A stretch of DNA of 64,000 bases from Methylococcales bacterium (GTDB lineage: Bacteria; Pseudomonadota; Gammaproteobacteria; Methylococcales; Methylomonadaceae). Position numbers and translations under genes: made by a program. The first letter of the stretch is position 1. The number at the start of each line of letters is the position of its first letter. Of the stretch, positions 56,638-64,000 are shown one piece after another. Under the pieces are notes generated by a model that made no database searches, had not been told where the DNA came from, and was given only the letters and a program-made list of their open reading frames with translations. The stretch covers positions 1-64,000 of the forward strand of contig JAGLDH010000121.1 in assembly GCA_023145835.1 (NCBI GenBank), written 5' to 3'.

Positions 56638-57638
56638 TGAAAGTTGTACTAAGGGTGGATAAAGGAAAAGCTAAGAATGTTTTACAGTTGACTAATATTA
56701 CTGAGCCAGAGATTGTTAATGACACCGATGTTAAAATCAAAATAAAAGCAGCGGGCGTTAACCCTATTGACACAAAAGTCCGAATAAATGGTGGTTTTTA
56801 TCAAGGAGAAAGTACTTCTTTTATTTTAGGGTGTGATGGAGCTGGAGAAATTGTATCAGTTGGTATACAGGTTAATGATTTTAAAGTAGGAGACCAGGTT
56901 TGGTTTTGTCATGGTGGTTTAGGCAAGGAACAGGGTAATTATGCTGAATATACGGTTATTGATAGACGTTGGATTGCTTTAAAACCAAAGCAATGTTCTT
57001 TTGTAGAAGCTGCAGCGATGCCTTTAGCATTAATAACTGCATGGAATGCGTTATTTGAAAAAGGAAATCTGCAAAAAAATGAAACTGTTTTAATTCATGC
57101 GGGTGCCGGCGGAGTAGGCCATTTAGCAATACAGTTAGCAAAACTTAAAGGAGCTAGAGTAATAACGACTGTAAGTTCAGAAGAAAAAGTTGAGTTCGTT
57201 AAATCCTTAGGAGCTGATTTCACAATTGATTATACAAAGCAAGATTTTTTAGAGGAAGTAAATAGTCTAACAAGAGGAGGTGGGTGCAACCTTATAATAG
57301 ATACTGTAGGCTCAAAAGTTTTTAAAGACAGTATTCCTGCAACTTGCTATTTTGGTAAATTAATTACATTATTAGACCCTGGAGTTCAGGATTTATCTGA
57401 AGCTAGAATGAGAAATCTGTTGATAGGCTTTGAGCTTATGTTGACACCTATGCTAAAAAATTTAAGTGTCGCAAGAGATAAGCATATTAATATTTTAAGA
57501 CAGTGTGCTGAATGGGTTGATAACGGTACATTAAAAGTACATGTTTCAGATACTTTGCCATTAAATCAAGCGGCTCTCGCTCATAATAAAATTGAAAAAG
57601 GTCATACGATAGGGAAAATTGTTTTAGAAATTGATTGA
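56637..57638 (+). CDS. Zinc-independent quinone oxidoreductase-like protein (MDR family)
   Basis: A 333-residue medium-chain dehydrogenase/reductase. The ATG shares one base with the nspC stop (TAATG), with GGTGGA before it; ATG 56625 would add four. VNPIDTKVRINGGFY and FILGCDGAGEIVSVG (N-terminal GroES-like fold) and the nucleotide loop HAGAGGVGHLAIQLAKLKGA (about 145-164) place it in the family. The zinc ligands of alcohol dehydrogenases are not seen, so it belongs with the quinone oxidoreductase-like group. Substrate unknown. Context suggests co-expression with nspC. Confidence 0.85.
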   Translation: MKVVLRVDKGKAKNVLQLTNITEPEIVNDTDVKIKIKAAGVNPIDTKVRINGGFYQGESTSFILGCDGAGEIVSVGIQVNDFKVGDQVWFCHGGLGKEQGNYAEYTVIDRRWIALKPKQCSFVEAAAMPLALITAWNALFEKGNLQKNETVLIHAGAGGVGHLAIQLAKLKGARVITTVSSEEKVEFVKSLGADFTIDYTKQDFLEEVNSLTRGGGCNLIIDTVGSKVFKDSIPATCYFGKLITLLDPGVQDLSEARMRNLLIGFELMLTPMLKNLSVARDKHINILRQCAEWVDNGTLKVHVSDTLPLNQAALAHNKIEKGHTIGKIVLEID

Positions 57639-57650
57639 AAAAAGCCTCTT

Positions 57651-58493
57651 TTAGTAAAAGAGCTTAAAAATTTCTTCAAATTCTTCTTGTGAGTGGTCAA
57701 CGATCATTGCCATGTCATTTAAAGAAATATCTATATTGCTAATTTCAGTATCACTGAAGGAAATATCCATTTTACTATAACAATCTGCAAGACGAATAAT
57801 TGAAGCAATCCTGTGATGTGTTTCGGTGTTATCAGGAAAAGCATGTAATTGAATGCTTTGGGTAATAAGTTCTGGTAGCTTCCAGAGTTTAGTTAATGCA
57901 GCACCTGTTTGATAATGATCAAAACCGATAACTTCTTTTTCAGTTTTTATTTCATTTAGATACGTTAGCTCACCTTGTGTTTGTAGAATTAAATTTACTT
58001 CAGTAGCTAATTCAGGAATACGACGAAAAAATATTAACTGACCTATATTATGTAATAGGCCACAAATAAAAATGGAATCAGAAAATTCATTTCCTAATAA
58101 ATTGTCTATCCCTTTTGCAATAAGAGCACTCCGGAGATTTCTAGCCCAAAAATCGTGCATAGAAATTAACTCGCTTGGAAAACCAGAGAAATTTTCAATC
58201 ACTGCCGTGCTTAATACAATACTTTGTAATTCTTTGACTCCGATAAGACCAATGGCTCTATCTATTGAAGATATTTTTGAAGGGAAGCCGAAAAAAGCAC
58301 TATTAACTATTTTTAATAGTTTTATTGATAATGATGCATCCTTTTCTATAATATAAGCCGCATCAACGAGAGATTTAGTTGGATCGTCAATAGTTTCTTG
58401 TAATTTGAAATAGAGATTTGGAGTAGAAGCAAGCTTTAAGTCTCCTTTAAATAAGTCGGGAATTGTTAGGTCGTGTTTTATTGGGTTTAACAT
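57651..58493 (-). CDS. HDOD domain protein
   Basis: A 280-residue cytoplasmic protein. The HDOD fold (about 15-215) is seen from LASTPNLYFKLQETIDDP, DAAYIIEKDASLSIKLLKIVNSAFFGFP (in two parts), IDRAIGLIGVKELQSIVLST and ICGLLHNIGQLIFFRRIPE. The HD phosphohydrolase residues are replaced by HN (LLHNIG), as usual in HDOD proteins, so no enzyme activity is expected. Members often work in signalling with two-component or c-di-GMP proteins; one is encoded divergently. Confidence 0.88.
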   Translation of the reverse strand: MLNPIKHDLTIPDLFKGDLKLASTPNLYFKLQETIDDPTKSLVDAAYIIEKDASLSIKLLKIVNSAFFGFPSKISSIDRAIGLIGVKELQSIVLSTAVIENFSGFPSELISMHDFWARNLRSALIAKGIDNLLGNEFSDSIFICGLLHNIGQLIFFRRIPELATEVNLILQTQGELTYLNEIKTEKEVIGFDHYQTGAALTKLWKLPELITQSIQLHAFPDNTETHHRIASIIRLADCYSKMDISFSDTEISNIDISLNDMAMIVDHSQEEFEEIFKLFY

Positions 58494-58723
58494 AATCTGA
58501 CAAAATATAAAAAATTGGCTATAGTTAGTAGCGAATTATTGAAGGTAAGGTTAGAATACAGCTCTTAAGTATTTTAAACGTTAACTTCCTTAGGTACTGA
58601 TTTTTAAGGAAATCAACTATTGGCTTTAACTGTAGTTGGTAATGTAATTAACTTCAAGCTGGATTCTTGTCGTTGAATTTTATTGAAGGAATATAAAAAG
58701 ATTAAGATAGGCCGGTCATAAAT

Positions 58724-60583
58724 ATGGGAATTAGTGAAAGTCTAAAAGAGAAGATAATTATCATTGCAGATACTGACCCTAGTCAGGTTGTTGAAATATT
58801 ATCTTTTCTAAAAAAAGATGGATTTAATAATATTAAAATTGCAAAGGATGGTAACAAAGTTTATGACCTTTTAAGGCCTCATTATGAGAAGCCAGAGAAA
58901 ATTGGCTTAATTGTGGTTGGTGAAAGTTTACCTCAATGTAATGTCAATGAAATGAGTATGACATTGTCGAGTAATGAAGGAGGGATTGTTGTTCCTTTTA
59001 TTATTTTACGTTCTGATAATATAAAGAGCCATACTGATAAATCAGATGATTTTCATGCAAAGGGTCTGATTCATTATATGAGTCGACCTTTAAATTATTC
59101 GGAATTTATGCTTGTTGTAGGTTTTCAATTGAGCATGAATTATGAGCGATTTCTTAGGTATAAGCAGGAAGATCGATTAATTAATGAATTAGCGGAAAGA
59201 AGAGTTGTGGATGCCAGGTTAAAGTATTTGGTTGTTCATGATGAGTTGACTAACTTGTTAAACCGTCAAAACTTTGAGCGTCGATTACGGTTGATTTTGA
59301 AACGAAATAATAGGCTTCATCAAAATGGAGGATTATTATTTATAGATGTTGATTTATTTAGTTTAATTAATGAACTTGAAGGTTTCGATGTCGGTGACCA
59401 GTTATTGGTTGAAATTGTTGGCATCATTCGTCAGCTAACAAGTCAAGGCGATCTGTTTGCCCGTATTGGGTCAGATGAATTTTGTCTTTTTTTGGATAAT
59501 CGATCTGCTGAAGACATTATGCGGTTTGCAGAGAAAATTAGAAAAGATATTTATGGGTCAAGGCTTTTTATTGGTGATGCTTGTTATAGTGCTTCTGTCT
59601 CGATAGGCGTTTCAGCTCAAAACACAAAAAAAGTAGTTTATCATCCAGGTGAAATGATTTCTCGAGCTCGACAGGCTTGTGGAATGGCTAAGGAAAATGG
59701 CCGCAACTTAGTGAAGGAATACAATGAAGATAGTGCAAGGGTTCAAGAAAGAAATAAAGATGTTTATTGGGTGCCTTTAATCAGAAAAGCGCTTGTTGAA
59801 GGAAAACTTTTTCTTTTTTTCCAGCCTATTGTGGATTTAGTGACAGGTGATATTTCTCATTATGAAGCACTCATTAGAATGAGGGGGCTCGATAATGAAA
59901 TTATATCTCCAATTGATTTTATTCCTGTTGCAGAGCGAATCGGACTGATTCATAGGATTGATCTTTGGGTGATAGAGCAGGCTATTGATTTTCTTGCAGA
60001 ACTCCCGCCAAGTATGTCAGACATTGCATTGTCCATTAACCTTTCTAGTGTGGCATTTCAAGATAGCTCATTGTTACCAACAATTAAAGAAAAAATTGAT
60101 CTTAGCTGGGTAAATGCGCAACGAATTACGTTTGAGATTACTGAAACAGTGGCTGTTGATAAAGTAGAACAAACACGAGAATTAATAACTAAAATTCGAG
60201 CGCTAGGGTGTAAGTTTGCTTTAGATGATTTTGGTGCTGGTTTTTGTTCTTTTAATTATCTTAAATCTTTTCCTGTCGACTATATAAAAATTGATGGTCA
60301 ATTTATTCGAAATTTAATTAATGACGATACTGATCAGGTCTTAGTGAGATCTATGGTTGAAGTCGCTAAAAAATTAGGTAAAAAAACAATTGCAGAATAT
60401 GTGGAAACTCCTGATGCTATTCGCAAGCTAAGAGAAATAGGAATTGATCTGGGCCAAGGGTACATATTTGGTAAACCTCAGATGAAATTACTCTCTAAAA
60501 AGAATATATCATTAACTGACTTAATGAATGAAAAAAAACCGAGCAATAGAAAACTTCTGAAAATAGATACTTATACTAAGTAA
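58724..60583 (+). CDS. REC-like/GGDEF/EAL protein (FimX-like)
   Basis: A 619-residue protein with three parts. A receiver-like domain (about 10-140) lacks the phospho-acceptor: GLIVVGESLP has Gly at the usual Asp. A diguanylate cyclase-like domain (about 165-335) has GSDEF (249-253) in place of GGDEF, so cyclase activity is doubtful. An EAL domain (about 350-605) keeps EALIR (381-385), LDDFGAGFCSFNYL and GQGYIFGKP, so phosphodiesterase activity or c-di-GMP binding is possible. The layout resembles FimX, which controls type IV pili, and pilF is in this window. No membrane segment. Confidence 0.85.
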   Translation: MGISESLKEKIIIIADTDPSQVVEILSFLKKDGFNNIKIAKDGNKVYDLLRPHYEKPEKIGLIVVGESLPQCNVNEMSMTLSSNEGGIVVPFIILRSDNIKSHTDKSDDFHAKGLIHYMSRPLNYSEFMLVVGFQLSMNYERFLRYKQEDRLINELAERRVVDARLKYLVVHDELTNLLNRQNFERRLRLILKRNNRLHQNGGLLFIDVDLFSLINELEGFDVGDQLLVEIVGIIRQLTSQGDLFARIGSDEFCLFLDNRSAEDIMRFAEKIRKDIYGSRLFIGDACYSASVSIGVSAQNTKKVVYHPGEMISRARQACGMAKENGRNLVKEYNEDSARVQERNKDVYWVPLIRKALVEGKLFLFFQPIVDLVTGDISHYEALIRMRGLDNEIISPIDFIPVAERIGLIHRIDLWVIEQAIDFLAELPPSMSDIALSINLSSVAFQDSSLLPTIKEKIDLSWVNAQRITFEITETVAVDKVEQTRELITKIRALGCKFALDDFGAGFCSFNYLKSFPVDYIKIDGQFIRNLINDDTDQVLVRSMVEVAKKLGKKTIAEYVETPDAIRKLREIGIDLGQGYIFGKPQMKLLSKKNISLTDLMNEKKPSNRKLLKIDTYTK

Positions 60584-60625
60584 TATATACGATAATATCG
60601 GTTTTTATGATTTTGTTGTCAGGTA

Positions 60626-62947
60626 ATGCCTAAAAAAATTAATAAAAGTAAAAGTAAAAAAAATACTAAACAATCTTTACATTGGTTTAAGAAGAGTTTA
60701 TTTGTTTTTTTATTAATTTTTTGTTTTGCTTTCCTTTCTTATATTGGATATCTAGACTTTACAGTACGTAAAACATTTGCAGGGAAACCTTGGTCAATTC
60801 CTGCTAAGGTTTTTGCAAGTCCTTTAGAGATCTATAGTGGTTATCAAGTAAAAATTGATAAATTTGAAGATTTATTGTTGCAATTAAATTATCGACAGGA
60901 TTATCAACTTTCATCAGAAGGAACATATTACAAAAAAGGGCAACAAATTAGTATAAAAACCAGAAGATTTCTTTTCTGGGATAAAGAACAAAAAAGTCAG
61001 TTGTTAAGAGTTAAGTTTTCTAACACTGCGATCACTCACCTCCTTAGTTTAAGTTCGTCAAAAGATATACCTATTTTTAGAATGGATCCTATTCAAATTG
61101 GTAGTTTTTATCCCACTCGAAAAGAAGATCGTATATTAATTACTCTAGAACACGCTCCTGATTCTTTAATTCATGGCCTTTTGGCGACTGAAGATCATGA
61201 TTTTTATAATCATATTGGCATTTCATTTAAAGCAATAGCTAGAGCAGTTTGGGTAAATCTTCGTGCAGGTTCAGTAGTGCAAGGTGGAAGTACTATTACT
61301 CAGCAGTTGATTAAAAACTTTTATTTGTCACCTGAAAAAAGTCTATGGCGCAAATCGAAAGAAGCGTTAATGGCTATGATTTTAGAATTTAATTATGAGA
61401 AAGATGAGATATTAGAAGCCTATTTAAATGAAATTTATTTAGGTCAAGATGGGGCGAGTTCAGTTCATGGTTTTGGTTTGGCTAGTCATTTTTATTTTGG
61501 TCGACCATTGAAAAATTTACCGTTGCAGGATGTTTCTGCGCTTGTAGCTTTAGTAAGAGGACCTTCTTATTACGACCTTAGAAAACATCCTAACAGAGCT
61601 ATCAAACGCCGCAATTTAGTATTAGATGAAATGCATAAACAAGGGTTTATCACTAAAAGGCAAGCACTAGCTGCAAAAAATAAAAAAATAAATGTCATTG
61701 CTCGGACTCGGCAATCAGCTAATCGATATCCGAGTTTTTTGGATTTAGTGAGAAGACGGTTAAGCCAAGAGTATAGAGAAGAGGATTTAACTTCTGAAGG
61801 ACTAAGAATTTTTACTACACTAGATACACGTGTTCAAAATGCGCTTGAGAAAACGATAGAGCAAAAATTAATACAATTAGAAAAAAGACCTCAAACTGCA
61901 AATTTAGAAACAGCTGCAATCGTAACAAGAAGAGAAGGTGGCGAAATTGTTGCTTTAGCTGGAGGACGAGATGCAAGGGGTGTTGGGTTTAATAGAGCGT
62001 TAGATGCAATTAGGCCAATAGGCTCGTTAATAAAACCTGTTGTTTACTTAACGGCACTTGCATATTCAAATAAATATTCGATTACAACAAAAGTAAAGGA
62101 TACTACGGTTAGGATTAAGGATAAAAAAGGGAAAATATGGAAACCTAATAATTATGATAAAAAAGAACATGGTGAGGTTGCTTTTCATACAGCTTTAGCA
62201 AAGTCTTATAATCTAGCAACCGTACGTATAGGAATGGATGTGGGTGTCGCCAGAATTGCTAAAACGTTAAAAAATTTGGGTGTTGATAGACCGGTTAATT
62301 TATTTCCTTCTTTATTGCTAGGAGCTTCCCCTTTAACGCCTTTGGAAGTAACTCAATTATACCAAACATTAGCAGATGATGGGTTTTCTACACCGTTACG
62401 ATCTATAAGAGCAGTTATAGCAGCAGATGGGGAAAGGCTACAAAGTTATCCATATACAGTTAGGCAGGCAGTTGATCCCGCAGCGACTTATATTACTAAT
62501 ACTATTTTGCAAGAGGCGATGAGCAAAGGAACTGGGCGCTCGGCATATCGAAATATTTCTAAGGAGTTTGGGTTGGTTGGAAAAACGGGTACGACAAATG
62601 GATTAAGAGATAGTTGGTTTGCAGGATACAGTGGTGATTATCTTTCAGTTGCTTGGGTTGGTAGAGATGATAACAAACCTTCTGGGCTAACAGGAGCAGC
62701 TGGTGCACTACAAATTTGGACAAAATTGATGGAACAAATTTCTACTCAGCCAGTCTCTTTAATACCACCTGATAATATAGAAATGCACTGGGTGGATTCT
62801 ACGAATGGTTTCCTTGCAAATGAAGAATGTAACGGATCTTTTTTGTATCCTTATATTAGAGGTTCTGCTCCAGAACAAAGCTCACCATGTCTTGAAACGA
62901 CAATTAATCGAACAAAAACATGGTTTAATGATTTTTTTTCAAGGTAA
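60626..62947 (+). CDS. mrcB: Penicillin-binding protein 1B (bifunctional peptidoglycan synthase)
   Basis: A 773-residue class A PBP. The basic cytoplasmic head is followed by one membrane segment (about 24-44). A small UB2H-like region follows (about 60-155). The glycosyltransferase domain has Glu189 in ATEDHDFYNH and GGSTITQQLIKN (220-231). The transpeptidase domain has SLIK (467-470), SYN (527-529) and KTGT (653-656). All catalytic residues are present. The C-terminal region beyond about 725 is short. It is followed by lolA after 12 nt. Confidence 0.95.
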   Translation: MPKKINKSKSKKNTKQSLHWFKKSLFVFLLIFCFAFLSYIGYLDFTVRKTFAGKPWSIPAKVFASPLEIYSGYQVKIDKFEDLLLQLNYRQDYQLSSEGTYYKKGQQISIKTRRFLFWDKEQKSQLLRVKFSNTAITHLLSLSSSKDIPIFRMDPIQIGSFYPTRKEDRILITLEHAPDSLIHGLLATEDHDFYNHIGISFKAIARAVWVNLRAGSVVQGGSTITQQLIKNFYLSPEKSLWRKSKEALMAMILEFNYEKDEILEAYLNEIYLGQDGASSVHGFGLASHFYFGRPLKNLPLQDVSALVALVRGPSYYDLRKHPNRAIKRRNLVLDEMHKQGFITKRQALAAKNKKINVIARTRQSANRYPSFLDLVRRRLSQEYREEDLTSEGLRIFTTLDTRVQNALEKTIEQKLIQLEKRPQTANLETAAIVTRREGGEIVALAGGRDARGVGFNRALDAIRPIGSLIKPVVYLTALAYSNKYSITTKVKDTTVRIKDKKGKIWKPNNYDKKEHGEVAFHTALAKSYNLATVRIGMDVGVARIAKTLKNLGVDRPVNLFPSLLLGASPLTPLEVTQLYQTLADDGFSTPLRSIRAVIAADGERLQSYPYTVRQAVDPAATYITNTILQEAMSKGTGRSAYRNISKEFGLVGKTGTTNGLRDSWFAGYSGDYLSVAWVGRDDNKPSGLTGAAGALQIWTKLMEQISTQPVSLIPPDNIEMHWVDSTNGFLANEECNGSFLYPYIRGSAPEQSSPCLETTINRTKTWFNDFFSR

Positions 62948-62959
62948 CTTATATTAAGT

Positions 62960-63586
62960 ATGATACATAAAATAATGAGTCATTTATTAATTCTTTTTTT
63001 TCTATTGCTTGTTAATCAAGCAAATGCCGAATTAGCTCCGGTAAAACAATTAAAATCGTATTTATCAGCTACAAAAACTTTAACTGCAGATTTTAGGCAA
63101 GTCAGTTTAAATCAAAAAGGGCAACCTACTCAGACGAGTTATGGTGTTTTCTATTTAAGTAGACCAGGTAAGTTTCGCTGGAACTATAAAAAACCATTTC
63201 TTCAAGAAATTGTTTCTAGCTCTGGTAAAGTTTGGTTTTATGATGCCGATTTGGAGCAAGTGACGATTAAAAAATTGGATGACTCATTAGGCTCGACACC
63301 TGCTTTATTATTAAGTGGAGATATTGCATTAGAGAAAAATTTTATTATTGAAAAGCAAGGAATGGAAGAAGGATTGCAGTGGATAAAGCTATCTCCAAAA
63401 AAAGAAAGTGGATTTAAATATATTCTTATTGGTTTAAAAGATGGTGTTTTGGGTGGAATGGAGTTAAGTGATAACTTTGGTCAGTTAACGCGAATTTATT
63501 TTTCTAATATTAAACAAAATAAAAAATTAGATGATGCTCTTTTTATATTTATTGCTCCAGAAGGTGTTGATGTTTTTGAGAATTAA
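62960..63586 (+). CDS. lolA: Outer-membrane lipoprotein carrier LolA
   Basis: A periplasmic carrier that takes lipoproteins from LolCDE to LolB. It has 208 residues with a signal peptide (hydrophobic run 8-20, cleavage after ANA at about 23). [35 protein letters not shown] (about 68-83) and [17 protein letters not shown] (about 94-110) are the LolA hallmarks. It lies before rarA as in E. coli, with two bases between the genes. Confidence 0.95.
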   Translation: MIHKIMSHLLILFFLLLVNQANAELAPVKQLKSYLSATKTLTADFRQVSLNQKGQPTQTSYGVFYLSRPGKFRWNYKKPFLQEIVSSSGKVWFYDADLEQVTIKKLDDSLGSTPALLLSGDIALEKNFIIEKQGMEEGLQWIKLSPKKESGFKYILIGLKDGVLGGMELSDNFGQLTRIYFSNIKQNKKLDDALFIFIAPEGVDVFEN

Positions 63587-63588
63587 AT

Positions 63589-64000
63589 ATGTTTGATGAC
63601 GCGGTTAAGCCGCTAGCTGATAGAATGCGACCGGTTTTATTAAGTGATTATATAGGCCAGAAACACCTTTTAAAGCCAGGGAAGCCCCTCTACGAAGCTG
63701 TTTCATCAGGACGGTTACATTCAATGATATTCTGGGGGCCTCCTGGAACGGGTAAAACCACATTGGCAAGAATGATAGCGCATCATTCAGATGCTGTATT
63801 TATGCCTGTTTCTGCAGTATTAGCGGGAGTAAAAGACATTCGAGCAGCTGTAGCTGATGCTAAAAAAATTCAATTAGAACAGAATAAAAGAACTATTCTG
63901 TTTGTTGATGAAGTTCATCGGTTTAATAAATCCCAACAGGATGCCTTTTTACCTCATGTGGAAGATGGAACTATTTATTTTATTGGTGCTACAACTGAAA
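63589..64000 (+). CDS. rarA: Replication-associated recombination protein A (partial, runs off the window)
   Basis: The first 137 codons of a AAA+ ATPase; the 3' end lies outside. The translation begins [27 protein letters not shown] and the Walker [16 protein letters not shown] follow at about 51-65. [20 protein letters not shown] holds Walker B and [13 protein letters not shown] the sensor 1 region. This matches RarA/MgsA, which acts at stalled replication forks. It follows lolA, the conserved order. Confidence 0.95.
   Translation, partial: MFDDAVKPLADRMRPVLLSDYIGQKHLLKPGKPLYEAVSSGRLHSMIFWGPPGTGKTTLARMIAHHSDAVFMPVSAVLAGVKDIRAAVADAKKIQLEQNKRTILFVDEVHRFNKSQQDAFLPHVEDGTIYFIGATTE

Overview
The window is one contiguous stretch of an AT-rich gammaproteobacterial chromosome. 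Its gene orders are typical of that class: topA-smg-dprA-lysM facing def-fmt-rsmB, ntrY-ntrX, rplM-rpsI, tgt-yajC-secD-secF, ndk-rlmN-pilF...hisS-yfgM-bamB-der, tig-clpP-clpX-lon-hupB-tRNAs-ppiD, and mrcB-lolA-rarA. Two tandem genes for NAD(P)-dependent methylene-tetrahydromethanopterin dehydrogenase (MtdB type) point to a methylotroph that oxidises formaldehyde through the H4MPT pathway. A methanotroph of the order Methylococcales is the most likely source. That placement is inference: no methane or methanol oxidation gene lies in the window.

Layout. Positions 1-8700 are accessory in character. A minus-strand operon encodes a secreted SH3-like/von Willebrand A protein, an ABC ATPase and an FtsX-type permease, similar to the TagT/TagS/PpkA-vWA parts of type VI secretion post-translational control but without a kinase or any secretion genes. 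A minus-strand trio follows with one or two Roadblock/LC7 proteins, and then a divergent receiver-like/PilZ-like protein. About 850 bases without an intact gene hold a 157-bp inverted-repeat element, a decayed coding stretch and a hexamer tandem repeat. Positions 8700-12400 carry a DUF192 protein, purE-purK, a small EexN-like exported protein and tsaC. Positions 12450-47000 are almost entirely housekeeping: DNA topology and competence (topA, dprA), translation start and rRNA modification (def, fmt, rsmB), nitrogen-type two-component signalling (ntrYX), ribosomal proteins, HtpG, Sec export, queuosine tRNA modification, outer-membrane assembly (bamB), ribosome assembly (der), and the trigger factor/Clp/Lon quality-control block. 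Three tRNAs (Leu-UAG, Val-UAC, Asp-GUC) were found. Positions 47700-64000 carry ppiD, a MotA/MotB-type stator pair, the two mtdB copies, NAD-type isocitrate dehydrogenase, a folate/polyamine/oxidoreductase operon, an HDOD protein, a degenerate REC-GGDEF-EAL protein resembling FimX, PBP1b, LolA and the start of rarA.

How they work together. The protein-quality block shows heat-shock style promoters upstream of htpG (clear) and lon (probable). MtdB, isocitrate dehydrogenase and 5-formyl-THF cyclo-ligase are consistent with one-carbon metabolism. The PilZ-like, GGDEF/EAL and PilF proteins suggest c-di-GMP-linked surface or pilus control. A dispersed family of about 150-160 bp palindromic elements (three copies, positions 1, 27514 and 38098) lies only between genes and looks like a MITE; no transposase is present.

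The points most worth a second look are the kinase-less vWA/ABC module with the adjacent Roadblock cluster, an NtrX that lacks both GAFTGA and the Walker B aspartate, the tandem mtdB genes, the two palindromic element families with an associated coding remnant, and the missing rodZ-ispG segment between pilF and hisS.
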